In this document: positions 36,366 to 44,815 of the stretch, piece by piece | Layout: every line of letters begins with the position of its first letter | Numbering within the stretch: position 1 is the first letter of the stretch | Assembly (NCBI RefSeq): GCF_003412455.1 | Contig: NZ_QTJU01000001.1 | Coordinates: 310,001 to 374,000 of the forward strand | Reading direction: 5' to 3' | Source: Deminuibacter soli | Lineage (GTDB): Bacteria; Bacteroidota; Bacteroidia; Chitinophagales; Chitinophagaceae | DNA: 64,000 nt | Notes under the pieces: generated by a model | The model's input: the letters and a program-made list of their open reading frames with translations, nothing else | Told to the model about the DNA's origin: nothing | Databases searched by the model: none | Translations under genes and position numbers: made by a program

Positions 36366-36785
36366 TTACAGGTGCTGATACAACCAGTAATCTGCCGAAA
36401 TCGTTCCTGCGCCTGTAACAGCGAGGTATAAAAAGCAAAGGGTATATACATAAGGCACATCCCTTACCGCAATTGAATCGTGCCGGTGCACCACAAAATA
36501 ACCAACCGCGGTAACACCGATAGTTGGCCATACTACCAGCCTTGTGCCAATACCCAGTATAACCAGTGCAGGCACTACTGTATCTGCAACAGAAGCCATA
36601 ACCTGGTTAAGCTGCGGTGGCAGGCCGAGGGGGTTGGGTACGATTTCCTTTTTACCTATAAACTTTTTCAACCCATGCACCCGGAACAGCTCAACTGACA
36701 GCAGGATGCGGAACACCAGCAATGCCCAGTTGTTTATTTCACTGCCTGCGTTGGAGTACAACAGGCTTTTCAGCAACTCTATCAT
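36366..36785 (-). CDS. DoxX family membrane protein (MhqP-like)
   Basis: The 139-residue product starts at MIELLKSLLYSNAGSE and has four hydrophobic helices, with the DoxX hallmark FRVHGLKKFIG near residue 40 and RLVVWPTIGVTAVGYFVVH later. In Bacillus the DoxX protein MhqP is coregulated with MhqO and MhqD in quinone resistance; a similar set is present here (42427, 41764). It lies 19 bases after the amidohydrolase gene. An earlier ATG at 36815 would overlap that gene. Confidence 0.85.
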   Translation of the reverse strand: MIELLKSLLYSNAGSEINNWALLVFRILLSVELFRVHGLKKFIGKKEIVPNPLGLPPQLNQVMASVADTVVPALVILGIGTRLVVWPTIGVTAVGYFVVHRHDSIAVRDVPYVYTLCFLYLAVTGAGTISADYWLYQHL

Positions 36786-36804
36786 ATCACAATATTTTTC
36801 TGGT

Positions 36805-38700
36805 TTAAAAGGCAAAGCAGGAGCAGCCCAGTGCGCCCCAGAATGCCGTGTAATTGGTTACAGGCACAGTACTGCGGCGTGCTTTGTCGTGATCGTGCCC
36901 ATGCACACCACAACTGCCGGTGCAATGATGCACATGCGAAAACAGGTTGCCTGTTAACGCACCATCGTGTTGCTGTGCAGCCTGATGCCCTGCCTGTTGT
37001 ATGGATGTGGTACAATAACCGTTGTAGATATTGGCAGGCGACCAATCGGGCAATACAGGAATGGAAGGTGGTGCAAAGCCGGTGAATGCTCCTTTTGCAT
37101 ACACAATTCTTCCACCCACAATGGTAAGCTCTGCTTCAATGTTTTTGATGTCTGCCTCATCAACGGTAAAGTAATCGGCATTCAGCACGGTAAGATCGGC
37201 CAGCATGCCCGATTTCACCGATCCTTTTTGATGCTGCTCATCAGAAAACCAGGCACTGCCACGGGTGTACAGTTCCAGTGCAGTTTCACGGCTAAGGCGG
37301 GTGTTTTCGTTGTACAGCTCCAGGCCGCCTACTGTTTTGCCTGCAGTTAACCAGTACAAACCTACCCATGGGTTATAAGTAGATACACGTGTGGCATCTG
37401 TACCGCCGCCTACAGGCACTTCCATTTCCAGCATTTTGCGCACAGGCGGTGTGTGCGCCGCTGCAGCTGCACCGTAGCGTTCGGTAAAATATTCACCCTG
37501 GAATGCCATGCGCGACTGAATTGCGATACCGCCGCCAAGGGCCTTTACGCGTTCAATGTTTCTTTCATCGATGGTTTCTGCATGGTCGATGATAAAATGC
37601 AGGCCATCAAAAGGCATATCCCTGTTTACTTTTTCAAACACGTTGAGAAAGCGGGTAATGCTTTCGTTATAGGTAGCATGCATGCGAAAAGGCCACCTGT
37701 TTTCAACCAGCAAACGAACCACTGTCTCCAGCTCGGCCTCCATATTTTCGTGCAGTTCAGGACGGGGTTGTACAAAATCTTCAAAGTCAGCAGCAGAGAA
37801 TACCAGCATTTCACCGGCACCATTGTGGCGGTACATTTCATCGCCCTGGTGTAATGGTACAGATTTTATCCAGCTGGCAAAATCTTCTTTCTCCTGTTTG
37901 GGGTGTTGTGTAAACAGGTTGTAGGCGATACGCACGGTAAGCTGATCCAGTGCACGCAGCTCTTCCACCACTTTATAATCATCGGGGTAATTCTGGAAAC
38001 CGCCACCTGCATCAATTACGCTGGTTACACCAAAACGGTTCAGCTCTTTCATGAAATGCCGGGTTGAATTGAGCTGGTGTTCGTAAGATAGCCTGGGGCC
38101 TTTTGACAGCGTAGCATACAATATCAATGCATTGGGCGAAGCGATTATTAAGCCGGTAGGTTCACCGTTGCTGTTTCGCTCAATAGTACTGCCTGGCGGG
38201 GCAGGTGTATCTTTTGTAAAGCCAACCGCACGTAAGGCTGCGCGGTTCAGCAACGCCCTGTCGTACAGGTGCAGGATAAAGACCGGTGTATCCGGCGCAA
38301 TGGCATTGATTTCATCAAGTGTGGGCAGGCGCTTTTCTGCAAACTGAAACTCGCACCAGCCACCTACTACCCGCACCCACTGCGGCGATGGCGTACGTGC
38401 CACCTGCACTTTCAGCATGCGCAAGGCATCGGCCAGTGAGGGCACACCATCCCAGCGCAGTTCAAGGTTATAGTTTAAACCACCCCTGATTAAGTGTGTA
38501 TGCGAATCGTTCAAACCGGGGATCACCCGCTTTTTTTGCAGGTCAATCATTGTTGTTTCATCACCTGCCAACTGCATTACTGTGGCATCATCTGCAACTG
38601 CGATAAACCGGCCGTTCTTAATAGCCACAGCCGTGGCTACAGGATTATTCCTGTCTACCGTATGAACCTGTCCGTTGTATAAAATAGTCTCTGCTTTCAT
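36805..38700 (-). CDS. YtcJ-like amidohydrolase with His/Cys-rich tail
   Basis: This is a metal-dependent hydrolase of the amidohydrolase_3 family, whose members hydrolyse amide or formyl bonds; the substrate here is unknown. The 631-residue product opens with TILYNGQVHTVDRNNPVA and has GLNDSHTHLIRGG (about 65, metal motif HxH), GLHFIIDHAET (about 375), the VGGGTDATRVSTYNPW metal-site region, and TVLNADYFTVDE. Beyond residue 560 it carries an odd tail rich in His and Cys (HDGALTGNLFSHVHHCTGSC, then GVHGHDHDK) that may bind metal. No signal peptide. It is the fourth gene of the operon. Confidence 0.88.
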   Translation of the reverse strand: MKAETILYNGQVHTVDRNNPVATAVAIKNGRFIAVADDATVMQLAGDETTMIDLQKKRVIPGLNDSHTHLIRGGLNYNLELRWDGVPSLADALRMLKVQVARTPSPQWVRVVGGWCEFQFAEKRLPTLDEINAIAPDTPVFILHLYDRALLNRAALRAVGFTKDTPAPPGSTIERNSNGEPTGLIIASPNALILYATLSKGPRLSYEHQLNSTRHFMKELNRFGVTSVIDAGGGFQNYPDDYKVVEELRALDQLTVRIAYNLFTQHPKQEKEDFASWIKSVPLHQGDEMYRHNGAGEMLVFSAADFEDFVQPRPELHENMEAELETVVRLLVENRWPFRMHATYNESITRFLNVFEKVNRDMPFDGLHFIIDHAETIDERNIERVKALGGGIAIQSRMAFQGEYFTERYGAAAAAHTPPVRKMLEMEVPVGGGTDATRVSTYNPWVGLYWLTAGKTVGGLELYNENTRLSRETALELYTRGSAWFSDEQHQKGSVKSGMLADLTVLNADYFTVDEADIKNIEAELTIVGGRIVYAKGAFTGFAPPSIPVLPDWSPANIYNGYCTTSIQQAGHQAAQQHDGALTGNLFSHVHHCTGSCGVHGHDHDKARRSTVPVTNYTAFWGALGCSCFAF

Positions 38701-38725
38701 ACCGTTTGCCGTTGTGTTAAGAAAA

Positions 38726-39457
38726 TCAGTTATTGTAAGATGCGATCACTTCTTTCAAAGCCTCGCCGGACGGCGCGAAAAACGCAGGTCCTGCGAGCAG
38801 GGTAATTCTCGTCAATGGCTTAAAGAAATCCATGTTATTCTTTTGCAGGAACACTTGTGTGCGGTAGGCATCCATAGCGCCTTTCAATACATTTTGGGCA
38901 ACCGTTGCAGTAGGTGAATCTATACCTGCATCTTTCAGATCGCTTGCATGCGCATAAGACGATACACCCAAACGCAATGCTTCGCGCATGCCGATGCTGC
39001 CCACCGTATACATGATATCTGCAGAGAATTTATTGCGGTCGCCCAGGCCTATCAGCAGCAGTTGTTTGGCAGCGATGGAACCTTTGGCAGGCGTTAACAA
39101 TAACGTTTCATAAGCATGACCGCTAAACTTACCGCTCCTGCGCAATTCGGTGATAATGCCGTTTAAAGCCTTATCCAGGTGCAGCATGCCATTAAGCTGT
39201 GCAGGCAATGCAGGCGGGTTGGTAAAATCACCTTCCGTATATTCAAATACGCAGGCAACCTGCAAGGGTGTTATTTCTGCAGCAGGGCCCTGCACCATGG
39301 CTTCTACTTCAATGCCATCTATTTTACCGATGATAGCCGATGTGCCCGCTGCAGGAAGTTTGGCTGCAGTTTGCTGCGCTGTGGCACCCTGCATTATCAA
39401 TACCGCAGCAGCAATCAATACCATGCGGCCGGCTGCTTGTAGGATCATTGTTTTCAT
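38726..39457 (-). CDS. Exported stand-alone M17 N-terminal domain protein
   Basis: The 243-residue product has a signal peptide (about 1-27, ending ATAQ). The mature part corresponds to the N-terminal macro-like domain of M17 leucyl aminopeptidases: VFEYTEGDFTNPPALPAQLN, then ELRRSGKFSGHAYETLLLTP and LLLIGLGDRNKFSADIMYTV. The catalytic C-terminal peptidase domain is absent, and no frame nearby supplies it. So this is a non-peptidase, periplasmic protein. The role is unknown; binding of a ligand is an inference from the fold. It lies between the amidohydrolase and channel genes with gaps of 25 and 31 bases. Confidence 0.85.
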   Translation of the reverse strand: MKTMILQAAGRMVLIAAAVLIMQGATAQQTAAKLPAAGTSAIIGKIDGIEVEAMVQGPAAEITPLQVACVFEYTEGDFTNPPALPAQLNGMLHLDKALNGIITELRRSGKFSGHAYETLLLTPAKGSIAAKQLLLIGLGDRNKFSADIMYTVGSIGMREALRLGVSSYAHASDLKDAGIDSPTATVAQNVLKGAMDAYRTQVFLQKNNMDFFKPLTRITLLAGPAFFAPSGEALKEVIASYNN

Positions 39458-39488
39458 ATACTGTTGAATTGTGTGTTGATTACACTGG

Positions 39489-40871
39489 TTAAAACTTAAA
39501 TGCCAGCTGCGCGTTTACAAAAGAAGAATTGACGGCAGGCTGAATTTTATCGTGAATAAATGCGCCTGTTTTAAAGAACTGCCCGCCACAGGTGAATACC
39601 ATGTACTTGCTGAATGCATAGCTGGCATTTAACAGGTAGGCAGTACCGATATACCGTTTATCTGAACCTTCACCAGCAAGGTTGAAAGTACCGCTGGGGC
39701 GGTAAATGCCATCCATTAACGAGTAACGCCAGTTGATGACCACATCGGCCTGCATGGTGAGTTTGCCGGTAAACGCAGCAGTAACATAAGGATGAAGGTC
39801 GATTAAGTTGGCAGGGCCAATACGCGGGTTAAAGCCGAAGTAACCACCTTTCGGGTACAGGGGATTGAATGTTTGCAAGCTGCCATCGCCCGGCCGCTTG
39901 TCGCCTGAAATATAATCGTTGCGCAGGTTTACAGAAGGCGTAAATTTTACATGATCAAACCGGTAGCCTATATCAATGGCGGCAGTCCACGCATTGATAT
40001 TCCCTTTGTTAAAAGAACCAAACTGGTATGCACCTTCCACATTATAAATAAATCCGCCGCCATATTTCCAGTAACGGGCAGCAATGGTATGCCTTACCTC
40101 TTTCCCTTCCCCTTCTTCAAACACAGCGTTATCGCGGCGTATACCCAGGTAGGTGAAATCAATATTGCCCGAAGCAGGTATAACCAGGTGCGAATACACA
40201 CCCCACAGGTTGGCCTGGTGCGTGGGTTTATTGTCAAAGAAACCGGTGTTCACCTTATCATCCATCATTACAAAACCATCTACTGCCAGTGAAGGTGTGG
40301 TATACATAATTTTACCGCCGGTAAAATATTGCCGTACATTGGGGCCTTCCCTTACTGATATCAACCGACCGGTGCCATAATCCAGCTCTTGCCTGCCCAG
40401 GCGTACGGTAAGCTGCTGCCTGCCCTGCTGCCATGCAATTACATCTGCAAACAGGTTCTGTATGTTCATCTTGTCTTCATCAATCGGCCTCGGGGCATCT
40501 TTACTGCCGCTTTCCAATGCACTCCGCAGTTGTGTAAACAGGCGTACACGATTGCCCAGGTGCACATCAGCATGCAGGTCGTAGCGTTGCAGCAGGTAGT
40601 GGTTATCGCCTTCACCAAACTCATTCCAGTCGGCATTGTGCGTATACACCATTTCATACCTTGCTTCGCCGCCTATTGAGGCATATATTTTTTTATCTGC
40701 CGTGAACGGGATAAACTTGATGTGGTTATACCAGCCGGGTGAAGTATCATTTTTAAGATAAGTATAATCTTCATCATAGCGCATCAGTTTAAACTTCTGT
40801 GCGTTTGCCGGCTGCATTGCCAACACTGACACAAAAACATACACCAGGAAAAACAGGAACGGATATTTCAT
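39489..40871 (-). CDS. Alginate-export family outer-membrane channel
   Basis: The 460-residue product has a signal peptide (about 1-24, ending ANAQ) and then repeated amphipathic beta strands, ending NAQLAFKF with a C-terminal phenylalanine as in outer-membrane barrels. The family signature lies early: YASIGGEARYEMVYTHNADW, then LLQRYDLHADVHLGNRVRLF and RLGRQELDYGTGRLISVREG. AlgE-type relatives form anion-selective pores. In Bacteroidota such channels are found beside catabolic genes and probably carry small substrates. It is the second gene of the operon, 20 bases after the isochorismatase gene. Confidence 0.88.
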   Translation of the reverse strand: MKYPFLFFLVYVFVSVLAMQPANAQKFKLMRYDEDYTYLKNDTSPGWYNHIKFIPFTADKKIYASIGGEARYEMVYTHNADWNEFGEGDNHYLLQRYDLHADVHLGNRVRLFTQLRSALESGSKDAPRPIDEDKMNIQNLFADVIAWQQGRQQLTVRLGRQELDYGTGRLISVREGPNVRQYFTGGKIMYTTPSLAVDGFVMMDDKVNTGFFDNKPTHQANLWGVYSHLVIPASGNIDFTYLGIRRDNAVFEEGEGKEVRHTIAARYWKYGGGFIYNVEGAYQFGSFNKGNINAWTAAIDIGYRFDHVKFTPSVNLRNDYISGDKRPGDGSLQTFNPLYPKGGYFGFNPRIGPANLIDLHPYVTAAFTGKLTMQADVVINWRYSLMDGIYRPSGTFNLAGEGSDKRYIGTAYLLNASYAFSKYMVFTCGGQFFKTGAFIHDKIQPAVNSSFVNAQLAFKF

Positions 40872-40891
40872 AACCGGGTTAAGGTAAAAAA

Positions 40892-41524
40892 TTAATGAGC
40901 CAGCATATTGTGTGCGTATTGAATACCGATGCCATATGCGCCACCAAAGCGTTTCATTAAATCGGTAACGGCAACATAAGTTTCCTTGCGTGCCCAGTCA
41001 CGCTGCAATTCCAGCAGGTATTGAATAGAAGTCATGGGTTGCGCACCCGCCTGTATCATACGTTCAACAGCACGTTCATGCGCTTCTTTGCTAACATCGC
41101 CGCAGGCATCGGTGATGATATATACTTCATAACCTTCAGCCAGTGCACACAGTGCAGGCCCAACAATGCACACACCTGTCCACAAACCTGCCAGCACCAG
41201 TTTCTTTTTACCGGTGCCGGTAATTGCCTTGTAAGCCGGTTCATCTTCCCAGGTATTCATTGATGTGCGGTCGATATAGTTAGCGGCAGCCTGCGGATAT
41301 ACAGCTTCAATTTCAGGAAAAACCGGTCCGCTAAAAGTGCGTTCAGCAACAGTTGTTACAATCGTTGGCACATTGAAAATGCGCGATGCACCTGTAACAA
41401 CAGCAGTATTGGTACGCAGCAGGGCAATATCAATACTATTTACAGCAAAAGCCATCTGGCTTTCAAAATCAATTAATACCAGCGCATGATTTGTCGGGCT
41501 CAGCAATTTGGGAGCAATAGTCAT
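40892..41524 (-). CDS. Isochorismatase-family cysteine hydrolase (YcaC-like)
   Basis: The 210-residue product resembles YcaC-type hydrolases of the isochorismatase superfamily, which act on amides such as N-carbamoyl or hydroxamate compounds. The catalytic Asp is in ALVLIDFESQM (about 20), the Lys in the TGKKKLVLAG region (about 108) and the nucleophilic Cys in WTGVCIVGP (about 118). The usual cis-peptide segment is in place. It is the first gene of the six-gene unit; the 240 bases upstream include a large hairpin but no recognisable promoter. Confidence 0.9.
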   Translation of the reverse strand: MTIAPKLLSPTNHALVLIDFESQMAFAVNSIDIALLRTNTAVVTGASRIFNVPTIVTTVAERTFSGPVFPEIEAVYPQAAANYIDRTSMNTWEDEPAYKAITGTGKKKLVLAGLWTGVCIVGPALCALAEGYEVYIITDACGDVSKEAHERAVERMIQAGAQPMTSIQYLLELQRDWARKETYVAVTDLMKRFGGAYGIGIQYAHNMLAH

Positions 41525-41698
41525 ATATGTAAATTTTAGGGATTACGCACAGGGCATGCGGTGAACAGGCAATTGTTCTATTAATTGCAAAGCTAGTTGC
41601 ACCATGCACCGCTGCCAATGCACAGATAGGGCTAACAGTTACACAAATGAAGAATGCATTAAGAACAAGGTGGAGTTAGACAACAGTGCAGCAAATAG

Positions 41699-41743
41699 CA
41701 ACGGCTGAATGCAACTGCCTGGCAGCAGTACATTCAGCCGTTG
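41699..41743. repeat. 13-bp perfect hairpin inside the catabolic cluster
   Basis: CAACGGCTGAATG (41699-41711) is complementary to CATTCAGCCGTTG (41731-41743) around 19 bases that themselves contain a CTGCC/GGCAG pair. On the minus strand it follows the alpha/beta hydrolase gene. There is no T-run, so it may be an mRNA stabiliser or weak terminator. Confidence 0.7.
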
Positions 41744-41763
41744 AATAAAATGAGGATGCGCTT

Positions 41764-42390
41764 TTACTGACCTGCGTTTAATATAAGCGTATTGGCCATG
41801 GTTATTTCATCCTGGTTAATGGTATGCCCCATGTTGGCATATACTTTCTCTGTAACAGCCGCGCCCATTTCGTTAAGTATATTGGCAGTGGCATATACCC
41901 TTTCAACAGGCACATGAAAATCAGGATCTGAAGTACCTATAAACACAGGTGTTTGCGCAAAATCACCTTTATAATGATCGCGGTAAATTTTATCGCCGAT
42001 AAGGCCGCCGGTAAAAGCAATAACACCACCGTAACGCGTGGCGTTGCGTGTAATAAATTCGAGCGCCAGGCAAGCCCCCTGCGAAAACCCCAGGAAATAC
42101 ATATCCTGTTTGCGGATGCCTTTGGTTTCAAAATCAGCTACCAGTGCATGCAGCATTGTTAAGGCATCGGACAATGCAGGTTCGTTTTGTTCGGGTGGCG
42201 CAAGAAATGACCTGGGGTACCAGCTGCCGCCGGTTGCCTGTGGGGCTGCCAGTGCAAATTCGTTTACATCAAGATAAGTAGCCAGGGAAAGAATGTCTTC
42301 TGCAGAGCTGCCCCTGCCATGTAACATGATCAAAACCTTTCCATTCTTTTTAATGCCTGCGCCTGCGAATAGTATATTTTCTTCGTGCAT
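41764..42390 (-). CDS. Alpha/beta hydrolase, MhqD/carboxylesterase type
   Basis: The 208-residue product is a serine hydrolase of the phospholipase/carboxylesterase family. The catalytic triad is visible: Ser in LGFSQGACLA (about 105), Asp in GTSDPDFHVP (about 155) and His in ANMGHTINQ (about 190). The oxyanion-hole segment IMLHGRGSSAEDIL lies near residue 25. Bacillus MhqD belongs to this family and is made together with the MhqO dioxygenase on exposure to quinones; the adjacent gene here is MhqO-like. The gap between the two is 36 bases. Confidence 0.9.
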   Translation of the reverse strand: MHEENILFAGAGIKKNGKVLIMLHGRGSSAEDILSLATYLDVNEFALAAPQATGGSWYPRSFLAPPEQNEPALSDALTMLHALVADFETKGIRKQDMYFLGFSQGACLALEFITRNATRYGGVIAFTGGLIGDKIYRDHYKGDFAQTPVFIGTSDPDFHVPVERVYATANILNEMGAAVTEKVYANMGHTINQDEITMANTLILNAGQ

Positions 42391-42426
42391 AACTGTTCTG
42401 TTACATAAGTGAATAAAAGTGTGGTG

Positions 42427-43362
42427 CTAGTGCAGCGAAGGCAGCATTTTTTCAATTTCCGCCCTGCCCGGCTCGTATTGTTTCGGCAATTTAAGACTGC
42501 TGCCCAATTGATCCAGGGGTTCATCAACCGTGAAACCCGGATTATCCGTGGCAATTTCAAACAATACACCACCGGCTTCCCGGAAATACAGGGAATAAAA
42601 ATAATCGCGGTTAATTTTCGGTGTTACCTGGAAGCCCAGGCTTGACAGTTTATCATGAAAAGCCATCTGCACCGTTTCGTCAGCCACCCTGAAAGCCACA
42701 TGGTGATTGGTGCCTGCAGCATTTCTCCCGGGCTTGCCTGATGGCTCTTCTATCAAATCAACAATAGCTGCTTCAGCTACTGCATTGGTTGCAAAACGGT
42801 ACCGGCTGCCTTCCTGCGAAACAAAATGATAGCCGAACACATCAGTGAGCAAACGTGCTGTAGCCTCGACAGACTGCAATGTCAGCGACACACTGTGAAA
42901 GCCTGTAGCAGCAGCTTCCGGCCTTACATCGGCCCCTGCCCAGGGCGTTCTGCTGTCTGCATTGGCAGGAACCAGCAGACTGATGTGTAAGCCATCGGGA
43001 TCAGTAAAAGGCAAACAGGCTTCACCAAAACGGGTTGTTTCTTCGCCTGTATTTACATGCAGTTGTTTAAACCGTTGTTTCCAGTAATCCAGGCTGCCGG
43101 CAGGCACTGCATAACCTATTTCTGTGGCCATGCCTGTACCTGTGTGTCCCTTACCAATACCTTCCCATGGAAAAAAGGTGAGAATGGTACCCGGTGCACC
43201 CTGCTCATTGCCGTAATAAAAATGGTAAGTGCCGGGATCATCAAAGTTCACCGTTTTCTTTACCATGCGCAACCCCATTATCCTTGTATAAAAATCATAG
43301 TTCACACGGGCATTATCGGCAATTGCAGTAATATGATGCAATCCCAGAATTGTATTTTCCAT
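42427..43362 (-). CDS. Ring-cleaving dioxygenase, MhqO-like VOC protein
   Basis: The 311-residue product has two vicinal-oxygen-chelate (glyoxalase-fold) modules. The first starts ILGLHHITAIADNARVNYDF with a metal-type His, the second starts near TGFHSVSLTLQSVEATARLL; HHVAFRVADE (about 220) and LYFREAGGVLFEIATD (with the Glu ligand, about 260) complete the metal sites. This matches MhqO/YkcA-type dioxygenases of quinone or catechol metabolism. It follows the response-regulator gene after 54 bases, so the two may be cotranscribed. Confidence 0.92.
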   Translation of the reverse strand: MENTILGLHHITAIADNARVNYDFYTRIMGLRMVKKTVNFDDPGTYHFYYGNEQGAPGTILTFFPWEGIGKGHTGTGMATEIGYAVPAGSLDYWKQRFKQLHVNTGEETTRFGEACLPFTDPDGLHISLLVPANADSRTPWAGADVRPEAAATGFHSVSLTLQSVEATARLLTDVFGYHFVSQEGSRYRFATNAVAEAAIVDLIEEPSGKPGRNAAGTNHHVAFRVADETVQMAFHDKLSSLGFQVTPKINRDYFYSLYFREAGGVLFEIATDNPGFTVDEPLDQLGSSLKLPKQYEPGRAEIEKMLPSLH

Positions 43363-43416
43363 TCCTTTCTTTTTTTGATGGTAAAGTAGAGAGAATTGCG
43401 GTGTAATGCAACAGGC

Positions 43417-44778
43417 TTATTTGTATACCTGCTTTATATCGAGCTTGCGCATTTTGGAATACAATGTTTGCGCAGGAAGGTTCAGCATTTCGGCCGCACC
43501 ACCCGGACCAGACACTTTACCGTTACATATTTTAAGCACATATAAAATATGATCCCGCTCCATTTCCTCGAGCGTTTTTACCCGCCCGTTTTCACCGGTA
43601 GCAATTGCCGCAACTGTACAGGAGGCAAGATCGAACCATGCTACAGGCTTGTCGCCTGCCAGTAAAAGGCTGCGTTCGATAAGATGTTCCAGCTCGCGGA
43701 TATTACCCGGCCATGCATATTGTTTCAGTTGCGCCAGCCCGGCAGCACTGATGGTGTTAACAGGCCTGCCCATTTTTTTTGCATACAACGATAAAAAATA
43801 ATCAGCCAGCAATGTGATGTCTTCTATTCTGTCGCGCAGTGGCGGCAATTGCAGGCGAAACACATTTAGCCGGTAGTATAAATCAAGCCTGAAGCGCTTT
43901 TCGGCTACTTCTTTTTCGAGATTGCGGTTGGTGGCAGCGATAATACGTACATCAATTTTAAACGGCTGATCGCCGCCGATACGCTCGATTTCCTTTTCCT
44001 GCAATACTCTTAACAACCTGGACTGCGCCTCCAGCGGCAGCTCACCAATTTCATCAAGAAAGATAGTGCCGCCATTGGCCTGTTCAAATTTACCCGTACG
44101 CCTGCCTGTTGCCCCGGTAAACGCTCCGCGCTCATGGCCAAACAATTCCGATTCAATCAATGATGGCGGCAAGGCTGCACAGTTGATGGTGATCATGGGC
44201 TTCTTACTTCTTTCCGATAAATCATGAATGGCATGCGCCACTTTTTCTTTGCCGGTACCGCTTTCGCCCAGTATCAGCACTGCAGTATCTACCGGCGCAA
44301 TCAGCCGTATATTCCGGATAACCTCTTTTAACTGTGCGCTGCTTCCTACAATGCCATCAACTGCAGCAACAGCCTGTGCTGCGTTTTTCTGTTGCTGCCT
44401 GCCCATTTCCACACCATACCTGTGGCGGGCAATATCAAGCATCACCATCAGGTCCCGTTCACGAAAAGGTTTTACCAGGAAGCCGTATGGCTGTGTTGCT
44501 TTTGCAGCTTCGAGTGTAGACTGGTTGGTATTGGCAGATATAAACAGGAACGGGATCTGCATTTTAAACAGGTCGGCTGCCAGATCGATCCCTGTTTGTG
44601 TTCCTTTCAAAACAATATCCAGCAGCACCCAATCGGGCCGTTTTATTTCAATAAGCCCCTTCGCCTGCTCTACCGATGCGGCAATGCCGCACACTTCATG
44701 ACCTGCACGTTTCAGCATAATACGCAGGTCATTGGCCACAATAAACTCATCTTCTACAATCAGTATTTTTTCCTTCAT
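43417..44778 (-). CDS. Sigma-54-dependent response regulator
   Basis: The product (453 residues from MKEKILIVEDEFIV; an ATG at 44814 would add twelve) has three domains. A receiver domain (1-120) has the phospho-Asp in DWVLLDIVLKG. A sigma-54 AAA+ domain (about 140-370) has Walker A GESGTGKE, the GAFTGA loop that contacts sigma-54, and Walker B GGTIFLDEIGEL. A C-terminal Fis-type helix-turn-helix follows (GPGGAAEMLNLPAQTLYSKM). It should activate a sigma-54 promoter when phosphorylated by the kinase encoded directly upstream. No matching -24/-12 site was found in the window. Confidence 0.94.
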   Translation of the reverse strand: MKEKILIVEDEFIVANDLRIMLKRAGHEVCGIAASVEQAKGLIEIKRPDWVLLDIVLKGTQTGIDLAADLFKMQIPFLFISANTNQSTLEAAKATQPYGFLVKPFRERDLMVMLDIARHRYGVEMGRQQQKNAAQAVAAVDGIVGSSAQLKEVIRNIRLIAPVDTAVLILGESGTGKEKVAHAIHDLSERSKKPMITINCAALPPSLIESELFGHERGAFTGATGRRTGKFEQANGGTIFLDEIGELPLEAQSRLLRVLQEKEIERIGGDQPFKIDVRIIAATNRNLEKEVAEKRFRLDLYYRLNVFRLQLPPLRDRIEDITLLADYFLSLYAKKMGRPVNTISAAGLAQLKQYAWPGNIRELEHLIERSLLLAGDKPVAWFDLASCTVAAIATGENGRVKTLEEMERDHILYVLKICNGKVSGPGGAAEMLNLPAQTLYSKMRKLDIKQVYK

Positions 44779-44815
44779 ACTTAAAGGAGATTTAGCTGCT
44801 TTTTCTTTACACATT

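Noticed and set aside
35545-36378. 277-residue plus-strand open frame
   Set aside because: It runs over the operon terminator and antisense to the DUF1275 gene; Ser/Thr/Pro-rich with no domain.
36455-36490. GGCACG ... TTGC pair considered as a sigma-54 promoter
   Set aside because: The spacing between GG and GC is twelve bases instead of ten, and it lies inside the doxX-type coding sequence.
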